Source: Phaeobacter sp. 22II1-1F12B (GTDB taxonomy: Bacteria; Pseudomonadota; Alphaproteobacteria; Rhodobacterales; Rhodobacteraceae). From it: a stretch of DNA of 64,000 nucleotides. The notes under the pieces are model-generated. The model was not told the origin of the DNA. It was given only the letters and a program-made list of their open reading frames with translations, and made no database searches. Shown here piece by piece: positions 8,377-17,392 of the stretch; position 1 is the stretch's first letter; each line of letters begins with the position of its first letter. The position numbers were made by a program, and so were the translations under genes. The stretch lies in assembly GCF_002210165.1 (NCBI RefSeq), contig NZ_AQQP01000005.1, positions 248,001 to 312,000 of the forward strand, in the 5' to 3' direction.

Positions 8377-9789
8377 TCAGGCCACGACGGAGAGGTCCGG
8401 TGCCGTGCGCATCGGCAGAGGGCGATGGGCAACCGTGGTTGGACGATCCTGTGTGAGGAAGATGATGGCAGGGTTGGCCACGTTCTCGCGCGTGATCGTG
8501 TCCGCCAGCGCATCGGCGCGGCAGGTCACGATCTGCTGGTTGGCCCGCTGCGCGTTGCTCACGATCCGGACCGCGACCGCATCGGCCAGTCCGGCCCCTT
8601 CCAGCGTGGCCTGAATCTCGGGCGCGGCCTGCACGCCCATGTAAACGGCAACGTTGCTGCCCTGCCGGATATGGGTGAGCCAGTCGGCACCTTCATCGCC
8701 TTCGCGCCGCCGCGCCGTGGTCAGGACGAGCGAATCCGTGCGCCCGCGTTCGGTGAGGAAACCGCCAAGCGCCGCTGCCGCTGCACTGGCCGAGGTGACG
8801 CCGGGGACGATTTCATAGTCGATGCCAGCCTCGCGCAGGGCGTCGGCCTCTTCAGCGCCGCGCGCAAAGACGCCGGGGTCGCCGCATTTAAGACGCACCA
8901 CGCGCTTGCCCTGACGGGCGGCAGAAACCAGCACGCTGTTGATCCGGTCCTGCGGCCAGGAATGGCATCCCGGTGCCTTACCGACATAGACGCGCTCGAC
9001 ATCGCGGCGGGCGAGTTCAAGGATTTCCGGGTCGATCAGCCGGTCGTAAAAGATGATGTCGGCCTCCTGCAGGCGTTTGACGCCGCGCAGGGTGATCAGG
9101 TCACTCGACCCCGGCCCTGCCCCGACCAGCGCCACCGGCGCGGTGCAGTCGGTCGGGATCTCGCCAGTTTCGATGGCCTGTTTGATGCGGCGGGCGGCAT
9201 GGGCCTCCAGTCCCCGGGCATGGGTGCGGCGGACCTCGCCCCCGAACACCCATGCCCAGAGGTCGCGGCGCGCGCGAGGGGAGAGGCGCGTTGCCGCGAG
9301 GTCACGCAGGCGGCCTGCAAGCGCCGCAAGATCACCCAGACGGGGTTCGAGCGTTTCCTCCAGCCGGGTCTTGATCTGGCGGGCCAGAACAGGCGCGGTG
9401 CCTTCGGTGCCGATGGCGACAACCACCGGATCGCGGTCAACGATGGAGGGGGTAATCGCCTCGCAGAGGTCGGGTCGGTCAACCACGTTGACCAGCACCC
9501 CGGCGGCGCGCGCCAGCCCGTGCAGCGCGGCATCGGTTTCGGCGCATTCGGTGCAGATAAAGGCAAGCGCGGCGCCGCCGAAGCTTTGTTCGGTGATGGG
9601 GCTGGCGTTCCACTCAACCCGGCCCGCGCGGTGCAGCGCGGCGAGTTCGGGATCGAGCGCCGGGGCCAGAAGGCGAATGGTCGCCTCGGTCTTGAGGATC
9701 AGGCGGCATTTCTGCGCGGCCTGCTCACCGCCACCGGCAATCACGACCGTCCGGCCGTTCATGCGCAGGAACATCGGGAATGTCTTCAT
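8377..9789 (-). CDS. cysG: Siroheme synthase CysG (fused Met8-like and uroporphyrinogen-III methyltransferase)
   Basis: The 470-residue protein is a two-module fusion. Residues 1 to about 200 form the precorrin-2 dehydrogenase/sirohydrochlorin ferrochelatase with the NAD-binding VVIAGGGEQAAQKCR. Residues about 215-465 form the SAM-dependent uroporphyrinogen-III C-methyltransferase, starting LVGAGPGSSDLITLRG and including FYDRLIDPEIL and VVRLKCGDPGVFARG. It makes siroheme, the cofactor of NirB encoded upstream. It lies 24 bases after nasA on the same strand as the last gene of the nitrate operon, which couples cofactor supply to demand. Confidence 0.95.
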   Translation of the reverse strand: MKTFPMFLRMNGRTVVIAGGGEQAAQKCRLILKTEATIRLLAPALDPELAALHRAGRVEWNASPITEQSFGGAALAFICTECAETDAALHGLARAAGVLVNVVDRPDLCEAITPSIVDRDPVVVAIGTEGTAPVLARQIKTRLEETLEPRLGDLAALAGRLRDLAATRLSPRARRDLWAWVFGGEVRRTHARGLEAHAARRIKQAIETGEIPTDCTAPVALVGAGPGSSDLITLRGVKRLQEADIIFYDRLIDPEILELARRDVERVYVGKAPGCHSWPQDRINSVLVSAARQGKRVVRLKCGDPGVFARGAEEADALREAGIDYEIVPGVTSASAAAAALGGFLTERGRTDSLVLTTARRREGDEGADWLTHIRQGSNVAVYMGVQAAPEIQATLEGAGLADAVAVRIVSNAQRANQQIVTCRADALADTITRENVANPAIIFLTQDRPTTVAHRPLPMRTAPDLSVVA

Positions 9790-9813
9790 GTCGGCTTCCT
9801 TTCGGGTGGCGGG

Positions 9814-12420
9814 CTATTCAGCCGCTAGCGGGGTTTTCGACGCGAGGATCAGCGCCGCGAGTTCGGGTTTGCAGGAGCCGCAATTGGTCCCTGCGCAGGT
9901 GGTCTTGCCGAGGGTTTCGACGTCATGCGCCCCGGCGGCGATGGCGTCGCGCAGGGTGTTGATGCCGACCGACATGCAGGAGCAGACGATTGCGCCCGGG
10001 TCGGGCATATCCGCCGAGGGACGCCCGGTAAGCGCCTGAAACGGCGGTGTTTCTGTACCGATTAGCTCGATGGCGTGGGAGCGGGCCAGCGCCACCGGTT
10101 CGCTGCTCACAAAGAGCAGCGCGCGCAGGATGCCGTTTTCGCTGATCGCCACGCGGGTCTGGCCGGTGGCGGTATCGCGGAACTGGCTGGTGGTGCCGCC
10201 GGCGATCCCGGTCACGGCGCGCAGCACCGTTTCCGCATCCTCTGAGATCTCCGTCGTTCCGGCGAGTTCGGCACGGGCGCCGGTCGTGGTCGGCGAGGCG
10301 GCAAAGTAGGCGAAACCGGGGATCAGGTCCGTATCGGCGGCGACGAAGGCGTACCATTTTGCGTCGAACCGGGCGACCTCCACGCGCGCGCCCTTGAGCG
10401 CGGGCTGGCCCGAGACCGGGTCGCAGACCGCGCCGACCGAGCAGTTGACCCATGCCGCCGAGCTGCGCTGGCGGGTCCAGTGCATCGGGGCGAAGATTTC
10501 GTTCCTGCGCACCTTGGGCGAGACAAGCGCGCGGAAGAGACCGCTGCCGCCGTTGGTGGCGCTGATCCGGACAATATCGGCGGGTTTCACGCCGATTTCG
10601 GCTGCGTCCTCGGGGTGGATTTCGACGAAAGGCTCCGCCAGATGCGCGGCAAGGCGCGGGGATTTCCCGGTGCGGGTCATCGTGTGCCACTGGTCGCGGA
10701 TGCGCCCGGTGTTGAGCCGGAACCCGTCGCGGCTGTCGGGTTCGGGCGGGGTGATCGCCAGCATTCGGGCCTTGCCGTCCGCGTGGTAGAAACCGCCCTT
10801 TGCAAAGAAACGCTTAGTCCCCTGCCCGTTTGCCGGGACCGGCCATTGCACGGGGGATAGGGTTTCGTAGCCTGCCTCGCCCAGCCCGGCGAGGCCGGTC
10901 AGGTCGAGGTCGCGTCCAAACCTTGGACCCAGCGCGGAAAGCCGGGCGTATTCGTCGAAGATCTCGGCAGGTGACCGGTAGGCAAAAGCATCCGCCCAGC
11001 CCATGCGGGCAGCCACGTCGCAGATGATCTGCCAGTCGGGGCGCGCCTGTCCCGGCACCGGCAGAAAGGCCCGCTGGCGCGAGATGCGGCGTTCGGAATT
11101 GGTGACCGTGCCGTCCTTTTCTCCCCAGCCAGCGGCGGGCAGCAGCACATCGGCAAGATCGCAAGTGTCGGTGCGCGCCATGATGTCGGTCACAACGGTA
11201 AAGGGAACCTTGGCGATGGCCCGCGCCACCCTGTCCGCATCGGGCAGGCTGACGGCAGGGTTGGTGGACATGATCCAGAGCGCCTTGATCTGCCCACTTT
11301 CGCAGGCCTCGAACAGGTCGACCGCCTTGAGACCCGGCGTCGCGCAGATCGTCGGGCTGTTCCAAGCCTGTTGCACGGCGGCGCGGTGATCGGGGTTTTC
11401 GATTTCGAGGTGGTTGGCCAGCATATTTGCCAGCCCGCCAACCTCGCGCCCGCCCATCGCGTTGGGCTGACCGGTGACCGAGAACGGCCCCATCCCGGGG
11501 CGCCCGATGCGTCCCGTCGCGAGGTGGCAGTTGATGATCGCGTTGACCTTGTCGGTGCCGCAGCCGGACTGGTTGACCCCTTGCGAATAGATCGTGACCG
11601 TTTTTTCGGTGGTGGCCCAGAGGGTGTAGAATTCGGCGAGCTCATCGGGGGTAAGGCCGGTCGCGGCGGTATCGGTGGCGCGGGCAGCAGCGAGGGCCGC
11701 GTCGAATCCGGTAACGTGCTCGGTTAGATAGGTCTGGTCGAGATGGCCGGTGTCGGCGAGATGGGCAAGCAGACCGTTGAAGAGCGCGGCGTCACCATCG
11801 GGCGCGATTTGCAGATGCAGGTCGGCGAGGTCCGAGCTGGCCGTGCGGCGCGGATCGATATTGACGACACGCATGTGGGGCCGCGCGGCCTTGGCCGCCG
11901 AGATGCGCTGGTGCAGGACCGGGTGGCACCAGGCCAGATTGGAGCCGACCAGCACGATCAGATCGGCCTGTTCGAGGTCTTCATAGGTGCCGGGAACCGT
12001 GTCAGCGCCAAAGGCGCGTTTGTGTCCAGCCACCGAAGAGGCCATGCAAAGCCTTGAATTCGTGTCGATATTCGCCGAGCCGATGTAACCCTTCATCAGT
12101 TTGTTGGCGACGTAGTAATCCTCGGTCAGCAACTGGCCCGAGACATAGAAGGCGACCGAGTCCGGCCCATAGGCGCGGATCGCGGCGCTGAACTGGCCCG
12201 CGACGAGGTCGAGCGCCTCGTCCCAGTTTACGTCTTTACCAGCGATGCGGGGGGCGAGAAGACGGCCCTTGAGGTCAATCGTCTCGCCCAGCGCCGAACC
12301 CTTGGAGCAGAGCCGGCCAAGATTGGCCGGATGCTTTGGGTCGCCCTTGATCGTGCCGTCGGGCGCGGCCAGAACCCCGCAGCCGACGCCGCAATAGGGG
12401 CATGTGGTGCGCGTGCTCAT
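9814..12420 (-). CDS. nasA: Assimilatory nitrate reductase catalytic subunit NasA
   Basis: The 868-residue molybdo-bis-MGD protein reduces nitrate to nitrite in the cytoplasm; there is no Tat signal. The N-terminal [4Fe-4S] ligands are Cys7, Cys10, Cys14 and Cys38 (CPYCGVGC, then GRLCSKG). The C-terminal 60 residues add a BFD-like [2Fe-2S] domain: VCSCMSVG, then CAGTNCGSC. This is the long NasA form that takes electrons through the extra cluster. No NADH-dependent NasB/NasC partner is encoded in the window. Its start overlaps nirD by 4 bp. Confidence 0.95.
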   Translation of the reverse strand: MSTRTTCPYCGVGCGVLAAPDGTIKGDPKHPANLGRLCSKGSALGETIDLKGRLLAPRIAGKDVNWDEALDLVAGQFSAAIRAYGPDSVAFYVSGQLLTEDYYVANKLMKGYIGSANIDTNSRLCMASSVAGHKRAFGADTVPGTYEDLEQADLIVLVGSNLAWCHPVLHQRISAAKAARPHMRVVNIDPRRTASSDLADLHLQIAPDGDAALFNGLLAHLADTGHLDQTYLTEHVTGFDAALAAARATDTAATGLTPDELAEFYTLWATTEKTVTIYSQGVNQSGCGTDKVNAIINCHLATGRIGRPGMGPFSVTGQPNAMGGREVGGLANMLANHLEIENPDHRAAVQQAWNSPTICATPGLKAVDLFEACESGQIKALWIMSTNPAVSLPDADRVARAIAKVPFTVVTDIMARTDTCDLADVLLPAAGWGEKDGTVTNSERRISRQRAFLPVPGQARPDWQIICDVAARMGWADAFAYRSPAEIFDEYARLSALGPRFGRDLDLTGLAGLGEAGYETLSPVQWPVPANGQGTKRFFAKGGFYHADGKARMLAITPPEPDSRDGFRLNTGRIRDQWHTMTRTGKSPRLAAHLAEPFVEIHPEDAAEIGVKPADIVRISATNGGSGLFRALVSPKVRRNEIFAPMHWTRQRSSAAWVNCSVGAVCDPVSGQPALKGARVEVARFDAKWYAFVAADTDLIPGFAYFAASPTTTGARAELAGTTEISEDAETVLRAVTGIAGGTTSQFRDTATGQTRVAISENGILRALLFVSSEPVALARSHAIELIGTETPPFQALTGRPSADMPDPGAIVCSCMSVGINTLRDAIAAGAHDVETLGKTTCAGTNCGSCKPELAALILASKTPLAAE

Positions 12421-12752
12421 GCCGCCGAACGGGCGCGCAGAAACGCGCCGTCCAGCAGGATGCGGCCGTTTTCGACGCGCGCCGGATAGGTGGTCACCTG
12501 CCCTTCGTCCGGCCCCTGAACCAGCCCGGTTTCAAGCGAGATGACCCAGTTGTGCAGCGGACAGGTGACGGCGGCGCCATGCACGATGCCCTCGGCCAGC
12601 GGACCCTTTTTATGCGGGCAGGTGTTGTCGAGCGCAAAGACCTTGTCATCGGCCGTACGAAAAACCGCGACGCAGCCCGCGCGGGTCTTGACCACCCGCG
12701 CCCCGCGCTGGGGCACGTCGTCGAGCGGGGCGATATCGATCCAGTCGCTCAT
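12417..12752 (-). CDS. nirD: Nitrite reductase small subunit NirD (Rieske-type)
   Basis: The 111-residue Rieske-fold protein pairs with NirB. Unlike Escherichia coli NirD, it retains what look like all four [2Fe-2S] ligands, in C-x-H (TCPHKKGPL) and C-x-x-H (TCPLHNW), so it may be an active electron carrier. It overlaps nirB upstream and nasA downstream by 4 bp each, so the three are translationally coupled and made in step. Confidence 0.93.
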   Translation of the reverse strand: MSDWIDIAPLDDVPQRGARVVKTRAGCVAVFRTADDKVFALDNTCPHKKGPLAEGIVHGAAVTCPLHNWVISLETGLVQGPDEGQVTTYPARVENGRILLDGAFLRARSAA

Positions 12753-15187
12753 TCTGCGGCCTCCATCGTGAGATTGGCAAGCGGTTGATAAGTCTCCGCT
12801 TTTGTCTGGGCATGTTCAGCCCACGGATCTTTCTGGTAGACGCTTTGCGACAGGCCGAACCGTTCGACCAACGCGGCGCGTTCGGAGAGATCATCGACGA
12901 TGCGTTCCTTGATCCAGTCGAGCCCGACCTTGGCGATGAACTTGTAGGGGCGGTCGAGATACTTGGCGTTTTCGCGGTAGAGCTGGACAAAAGCGATAGT
13001 AAGCGCCATGGCCTCTTCCTCGGTTGCGACCTGCGCCAGCGGTTCGATCTCCTTGAGGTCCATGCCCGCCGCGCCGCCGACGCCGATCTGGTAGCCGCTG
13101 TCGACACAGACGATGCCGACGTCCTTGCAGGTCGCCTCGGCGCAGTTCCGGGGGCAGCCCGAAACGCCCATCTTGACCTTGTGCGGTGTCCACGACCCCC
13201 AGAGCGCCTTTTCAAGCTTGATGCCAAGCCCGGTGCTGTCCTGCGTGCCAAAGCGGCAGTGATCGGTGCCGACACAGGTTTTCACCGTGCGCAGACCCTT
13301 GGAATAGGCATGGCCCGACACCATCCCCGCTGCGTTCAGATCGGCCCACATGGCGGGGAGGTCCTCTCCCCTGACGCCCAGAAGGTCGATACGCTGGCCG
13401 CCTGTGACCTTGACGGTCGGGACGTTGTACTTGTCCGCCGCATCGGCGATGGCACGCAGTTCGCGGGCGTTGGTGATGCCGCCCCACATGCGCGGCACAA
13501 CGGAAAATGTGCCATCCTTCTGGATGTTGGCGTGTTTGCGTTCATTGATGAACCGGCTTTGCGGGTCGTCCTTGTATTCCACCGGCCAGTCGGCCAGCAG
13601 GTAGAAGTTCAGCGCCGGGCGGCAGACGTGGCAGCCATCGACGGTTTTCCACGCGCATTCCTGCCAGACCGCAGCCATGGATTTCAGCTCCTGGCTCTTG
13701 ATCATGCGGCGCACGTCCTCGTGGGTGAGATCGGTGCAGCCACAGATCGGCTGGGCCGTGGGCAGCACGAAATCGTCGCCGAGCGTGACCGCCAGCACCT
13801 GTTCAACGAGACCGGTGCAGGTGCCGCAGGAATTGCTGGCCTTGGTGACGGCCCGGACCGCGCCAAGATCGGTCGCGCCACCCTCGATCGCTTCGACGAT
13901 CTTGCCCTTGCAAATGCCGTTGCAGCCACAGATTTCCGCCTCAGGCGGTAAGGCTGCAACGGCCGCTAAAGGGTCCAGCGGGGCACCTCCCTGATAGGCA
14001 GGGCCAAAGATCACCGTTTCGCGCATCTCGGCGATATCCGTCTTGTCACGGATCAGGCCGAAGAACCAGTTGCTGTCGGCAGTGTCGCCATACATGACCG
14101 CGCCGACGATACGGTTGTCCTCGACCACGAGACGGCGATAGACGCCCCGGCCCGGATCGCGGAAGACGATGTCTTCACGTCCCTCCCCTTCGGCGAAATC
14201 GCCCGCCGAGAAGAGATCGCAACCGGTTACTTTGAGCTTTGTCGAAAGCTCTTTCTGCTCGAAGGCGGCGGCTTCGTTCAGCAGGGTTGCTGCGGCCACT
14301 TTTGCCTGATCGTAAAGCGGTGCGACCAGACCAAAGATCGCGCCATTATGTTCGACGCATTCACCAACGGCGAGGATATTCTCATCCGAGGTCACCATCT
14401 GGTCGTCTACGTGAATACCGCGCCCGACAGCCAGCCCGTTATCGGCGGCCAGCTTGGTGTTCGGGCGAATGCCGACGGCCATCACCAGCAGGTCGCAGGG
14501 CAATTCGGTGCCATCGTCGAGCAAGAGCGCGCGGACATGGCCGTTTTCGCCGAGGATTTCCTTGGAGTTGGCGCTGCACCGCACGGTAATGCCCTTGTCC
14601 ACCAGCGCCTTGCGCAGCAGATAGCCCGCCGCCTCGTCCAGCTGGCGTTCCATGAGGTGGCCCATGATATGAACCACGGTCACATCGGCCCCGCGTGCGG
14701 CCATGCCTGCGGCCGCCTCGAGCCCGAGCAGCCCGCCGCCGATCACGACGACCTTGTTGCCGGTGGACATGGACATCATGCGCTGGGTGTCTTCGAGATC
14801 GCGATAGGCGATGACGCCCTCCAGATCATGACCCGGCAGCGGGATGATGAAGGGGTTGGAGCCGGTGCCAAAGACCAGCTTGTCATAGGGTAGCACATCG
14901 CCGTTGGCAGCGGTGACGGTTTTCGCCGTGCGGTCGATATGATCGATACGCTCACCGAAGCGGCAGGTCACGCCATTTGCGGCATACCATGCGTCATCGT
15001 GAGTGACGATTTCTTCATAGGTCTTTTCGCCGGAGAGCACCGGGGAAAGCATGATGCGGTTGTAGTTGCCGCGCGGCTCGGCGTTGAACAGGGTGATGTC
15101 ATAGGCATCGGGGGTGGTTTCGACCAGATGTTCTATCATCCGGCCCGAGGCCATCCCGGCACCGATCACGATGAGTTTCTGTGTCAT
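12749..15187 (-). CDS. nirB: Assimilatory nitrite reductase large subunit NirB
   Basis: The 812-residue enzyme reduces nitrite to ammonium with NAD(P)H. It begins with an FAD/NAD-binding pyridine nucleotide reductase module (VIGAGMASGRMIEHL; second nucleotide site VVVIGGGLLGLEAAAG). Two BFD-type cysteine groups follow (CGCNGICKG...CGTC and CGCTDLTHED...CHVC). The last third is the siroheme/[4Fe-4S] reductase, with CVGTDHCRFG and SGCPRNCAEATC. GGGAG lies before the ATG at 15187. It follows a globin gene by 37 bases and overlaps nirD. Confidence 0.95.
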   Translation of the reverse strand: MTQKLIVIGAGMASGRMIEHLVETTPDAYDITLFNAEPRGNYNRIMLSPVLSGEKTYEEIVTHDDAWYAANGVTCRFGERIDHIDRTAKTVTAANGDVLPYDKLVFGTGSNPFIIPLPGHDLEGVIAYRDLEDTQRMMSMSTGNKVVVIGGGLLGLEAAAGMAARGADVTVVHIMGHLMERQLDEAAGYLLRKALVDKGITVRCSANSKEILGENGHVRALLLDDGTELPCDLLVMAVGIRPNTKLAADNGLAVGRGIHVDDQMVTSDENILAVGECVEHNGAIFGLVAPLYDQAKVAAATLLNEAAAFEQKELSTKLKVTGCDLFSAGDFAEGEGREDIVFRDPGRGVYRRLVVEDNRIVGAVMYGDTADSNWFFGLIRDKTDIAEMRETVIFGPAYQGGAPLDPLAAVAALPPEAEICGCNGICKGKIVEAIEGGATDLGAVRAVTKASNSCGTCTGLVEQVLAVTLGDDFVLPTAQPICGCTDLTHEDVRRMIKSQELKSMAAVWQECAWKTVDGCHVCRPALNFYLLADWPVEYKDDPQSRFINERKHANIQKDGTFSVVPRMWGGITNARELRAIADAADKYNVPTVKVTGGQRIDLLGVRGEDLPAMWADLNAAGMVSGHAYSKGLRTVKTCVGTDHCRFGTQDSTGLGIKLEKALWGSWTPHKVKMGVSGCPRNCAEATCKDVGIVCVDSGYQIGVGGAAGMDLKEIEPLAQVATEEEAMALTIAFVQLYRENAKYLDRPYKFIAKVGLDWIKERIVDDLSERAALVERFGLSQSVYQKDPWAEHAQTKAETYQPLANLTMEAAE

Positions 15188-15224
15188 GCCGCATCTCCCA
15201 GCCCGAGAGAGCGACGGGGGGCGG

Positions 15225-15638
15225 TCAGCCTTCCTTGGGAAGCTGGTCGACCATCATGTCGCTGATCCGTCCGTAGGCCTTGAGCCAAGCGTCGTGTTCC
15301 AGCGGTGTCATCTGCCCCGCTGACTGATCCTCGAGCGCGAAGATCAGCGCCTCGCCGACCACCGGCAGGTGCGAGGGCAGCGCACCGTAGCCCGCGTGCC
15401 GCCGCGCCATGCTTGATACCGCGAGTTCCATCTTGTCCGGCTGGTCGAGGTTCTTGACGATAAAGGCCAGCGTATCCGCCAGTTTCTCGCGCTGTTCGCG
15501 CATATCGTCCGGAAACAGGGCGCGCACGCCGGGCGCCAGTTCGAAGAGCTTGTCGTAGAAGCTTTTCGCGACGCTGTGCTTGACCGGATAGATCCGCGCA
15601 AAATTCATTTGCAACGCCTTGATTTCGTCGGGGGTCAT
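15225..15638 (-). CDS. Single-domain bacterial globin within the nitrate operon
   Basis: The 137-residue product is a globin: helices around KALQMNFARIYPVKHSVAKSFYDKLFEL, a CD region with FPDD, and a proximal His in ARRHAGYGALPSHLPVVGEAL, the block typical of vitreoscilla-haemoglobin and flavohaemoglobin heads. There is no reductase domain. I start it at MTPDEIKAL (ATG 15638) rather than 13 codons upstream because the globin fold begins there. It sits between nrtCD and nirB on the same strand. The likely job, inferred from context and the known role of similar globins, is to bind or detoxify NO made as a by-product of nitrite reduction. Confidence 0.85.
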   Translation of the reverse strand: MTPDEIKALQMNFARIYPVKHSVAKSFYDKLFELAPGVRALFPDDMREQREKLADTLAFIVKNLDQPDKMELAVSSMARRHAGYGALPSHLPVVGEALIFALEDQSAGQMTPLEHDAWLKAYGRISDMMVDQLPKEG

Positions 15639-15706
15639 GCGCGCACTCCAGCCGTGACGGCATGAACAGACACCCAAAGTGTTGAGAAAGAGTTAGGGTC
15701 ATCATC

Positions 15707-17392
15707 TTACTCCGCTGCAATCGAAGCCGGTTTCGGCTTTGGCTTGGCGCCATGTTCATATTCCTCAAGGAAATCGAGCACGTCCTTGCGGTAACGGTAG
15801 TAATCCGGGTGCGCGAGGAGCGCGCCGCGGGTCCGGGGACGGGGGAGATCGACATCGACGATCCGACCGATGGTGGCCTGTGGGCCGTTGGTCATCATGA
15901 CCACGCGGTCGGCGAGCAGGATCGCTTCGTCCACGTCATGGGTCACGCAGATCGCGGTGACCTTGGTGCGGGACCAGACCTCCATCAGCACCTCCTGCAG
16001 CTCCCAGCGGGTGAGGCTGTCGAGCATGCCAAAGGGTTCATCGAGCAGCAGCAGTTTCGGCGAGAGCGCAAAGGCCCGCGCGATGCCGACGCGCTGTTTC
16101 ATGCCGTTCGACATCGATGCCGCGTTGGCGTCCATCGCATCGCCAAGGCCCACCCGTTCGAGGTAGTATTCGACCACGTCCTGACGTTCCGCCTGACTTG
16201 CCTTGGGATAAACCTTGTCCACGCCGATCGCGACGTTCTCCTTGGCGGTGAGCCACGGGAAGAGGTTCGGCGACTGGAACACCACGGCGCGTTCGGGATC
16301 GGCGCCTTCGACATGGCGGCCATCAAGCTTGATCGCGCCTTTCGAGATCGCGTTCAAACCGGCGGCCATGGTCAGCACGGTGGACTTGCCGCAGCCGGAA
16401 TGGCCGATCAGCGAGATGAATTCGCCGCGATTGACCTTGAGATCGAAATCTTCGACCACGGTGAGCGGCCCCTTGGGCGTCGGGTAGACCTTGTGAAGCT
16501 GCGAGAAGTCGAGGAAGCGGTCTTCGATCAGACCCTCCTGCGCCTCGGCTACCGCGGCGGGGATCCCGTGGATCGGTGTGACATTCGGCAGTTGCCGCGT
16601 GCCTTCGACCTTGGCCTCGATACCGACGTCCATCAGGTATTTCGTGACCCGGGCGCGCAGCGCCTTGAAGGTCGCGTCGTCATTCATGTCGTGACGGTCG
16701 CGGGGGCGCGGGATTTTCACCTCGACTGGATCGGCCAGCGTGCCATCGGGATTGAGCGGCACGATACGGTCGGCGAGCAGGATCGCTTCGTCCACGTCAT
16801 TGGTGATCAGGATGCAGGTCTTTTTATCCTGTTCCCAGATGTGCAGGATCTCGTCCGCGAGATTCGCGCGGGTCAGCGCATCGAGCGCCGAGAGCGGTTC
16901 GTCCAGCAACAGAACCTCGGGGTTCATGGCCAGCGCACGGGCCACGGCGACCCGCTGGCGCATGCCGCCAGAAAGCTCGGACGGGCGGCGGTTCATCGCG
17001 TGGCTGAGTCCGACCATCTGCACGTAATGGGCCACCTTGTCGGCGCGCTCTTTCTTGGAGAGTTTTGGGAACACCGCATCGACCGCCAGACCGACATTGC
17101 CCGCCACCGTGAGCCAGGGCATCAGCGAGTAGCTTTGAAACACCAGCCCGCGTTCCGGCCCCGGTTCGGTGATCGGCTTGCCCTTGAACGTGACAGTGCC
17201 GCTATCGGGTTTCTGCAGGCCCGCGATCATGTTCATCAGGGTGGATTTCCCGGTGCCGGAAAATCCGAGGATGGCAAGGAATTCGCCCTCACGGACATCG
17301 AGGTTTATGTCGCGCAGGACTTCGACACGGTTGGTGCCTTCGCCGAAGCCCTTGGAGACGTTGTTGAAGCTGAGGATGCTCATACCGCTCAC
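15707..17392 (-). CDS. Nitrate ABC transporter, tandem ATP-binding protein (NrtC/NrtD-like fusion)
   Basis: The 561-residue protein carries two complete ABC ATPase domains in one chain, so one molecule could supply both nucleotide sites of the importer. Domain 1 has Walker A GFSGTGKS (43-50), signature LSGGMRQR and [11 protein letters not shown]. Domain 2 has Walker A GHSGCGKS near residue 332, the variant signature MSNGMKQR and LLLDEPFGMLD. The linker lies around residues 230-290. The start is GTG at 17392, overlapping the nrtB stop by 4 bp; an ATG three codons in (17383) is the alternative. Cyanobacterial systems use two separate ATPases, NrtC and NrtD. Confidence 0.92.
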   Translation of the reverse strand: MSGMSILSFNNVSKGFGEGTNRVEVLRDINLDVREGEFLAILGFSGTGKSTLMNMIAGLQKPDSGTVTFKGKPITEPGPERGLVFQSYSLMPWLTVAGNVGLAVDAVFPKLSKKERADKVAHYVQMVGLSHAMNRRPSELSGGMRQRVAVARALAMNPEVLLLDEPLSALDALTRANLADEILHIWEQDKKTCILITNDVDEAILLADRIVPLNPDGTLADPVEVKIPRPRDRHDMNDDATFKALRARVTKYLMDVGIEAKVEGTRQLPNVTPIHGIPAAVAEAQEGLIEDRFLDFSQLHKVYPTPKGPLTVVEDFDLKVNRGEFISLIGHSGCGKSTVLTMAAGLNAISKGAIKLDGRHVEGADPERAVVFQSPNLFPWLTAKENVAIGVDKVYPKASQAERQDVVEYYLERVGLGDAMDANAASMSNGMKQRVGIARAFALSPKLLLLDEPFGMLDSLTRWELQEVLMEVWSRTKVTAICVTHDVDEAILLADRVVMMTNGPQATIGRIVDVDLPRPRTRGALLAHPDYYRYRKDVLDFLEEYEHGAKPKPKPASIAAE

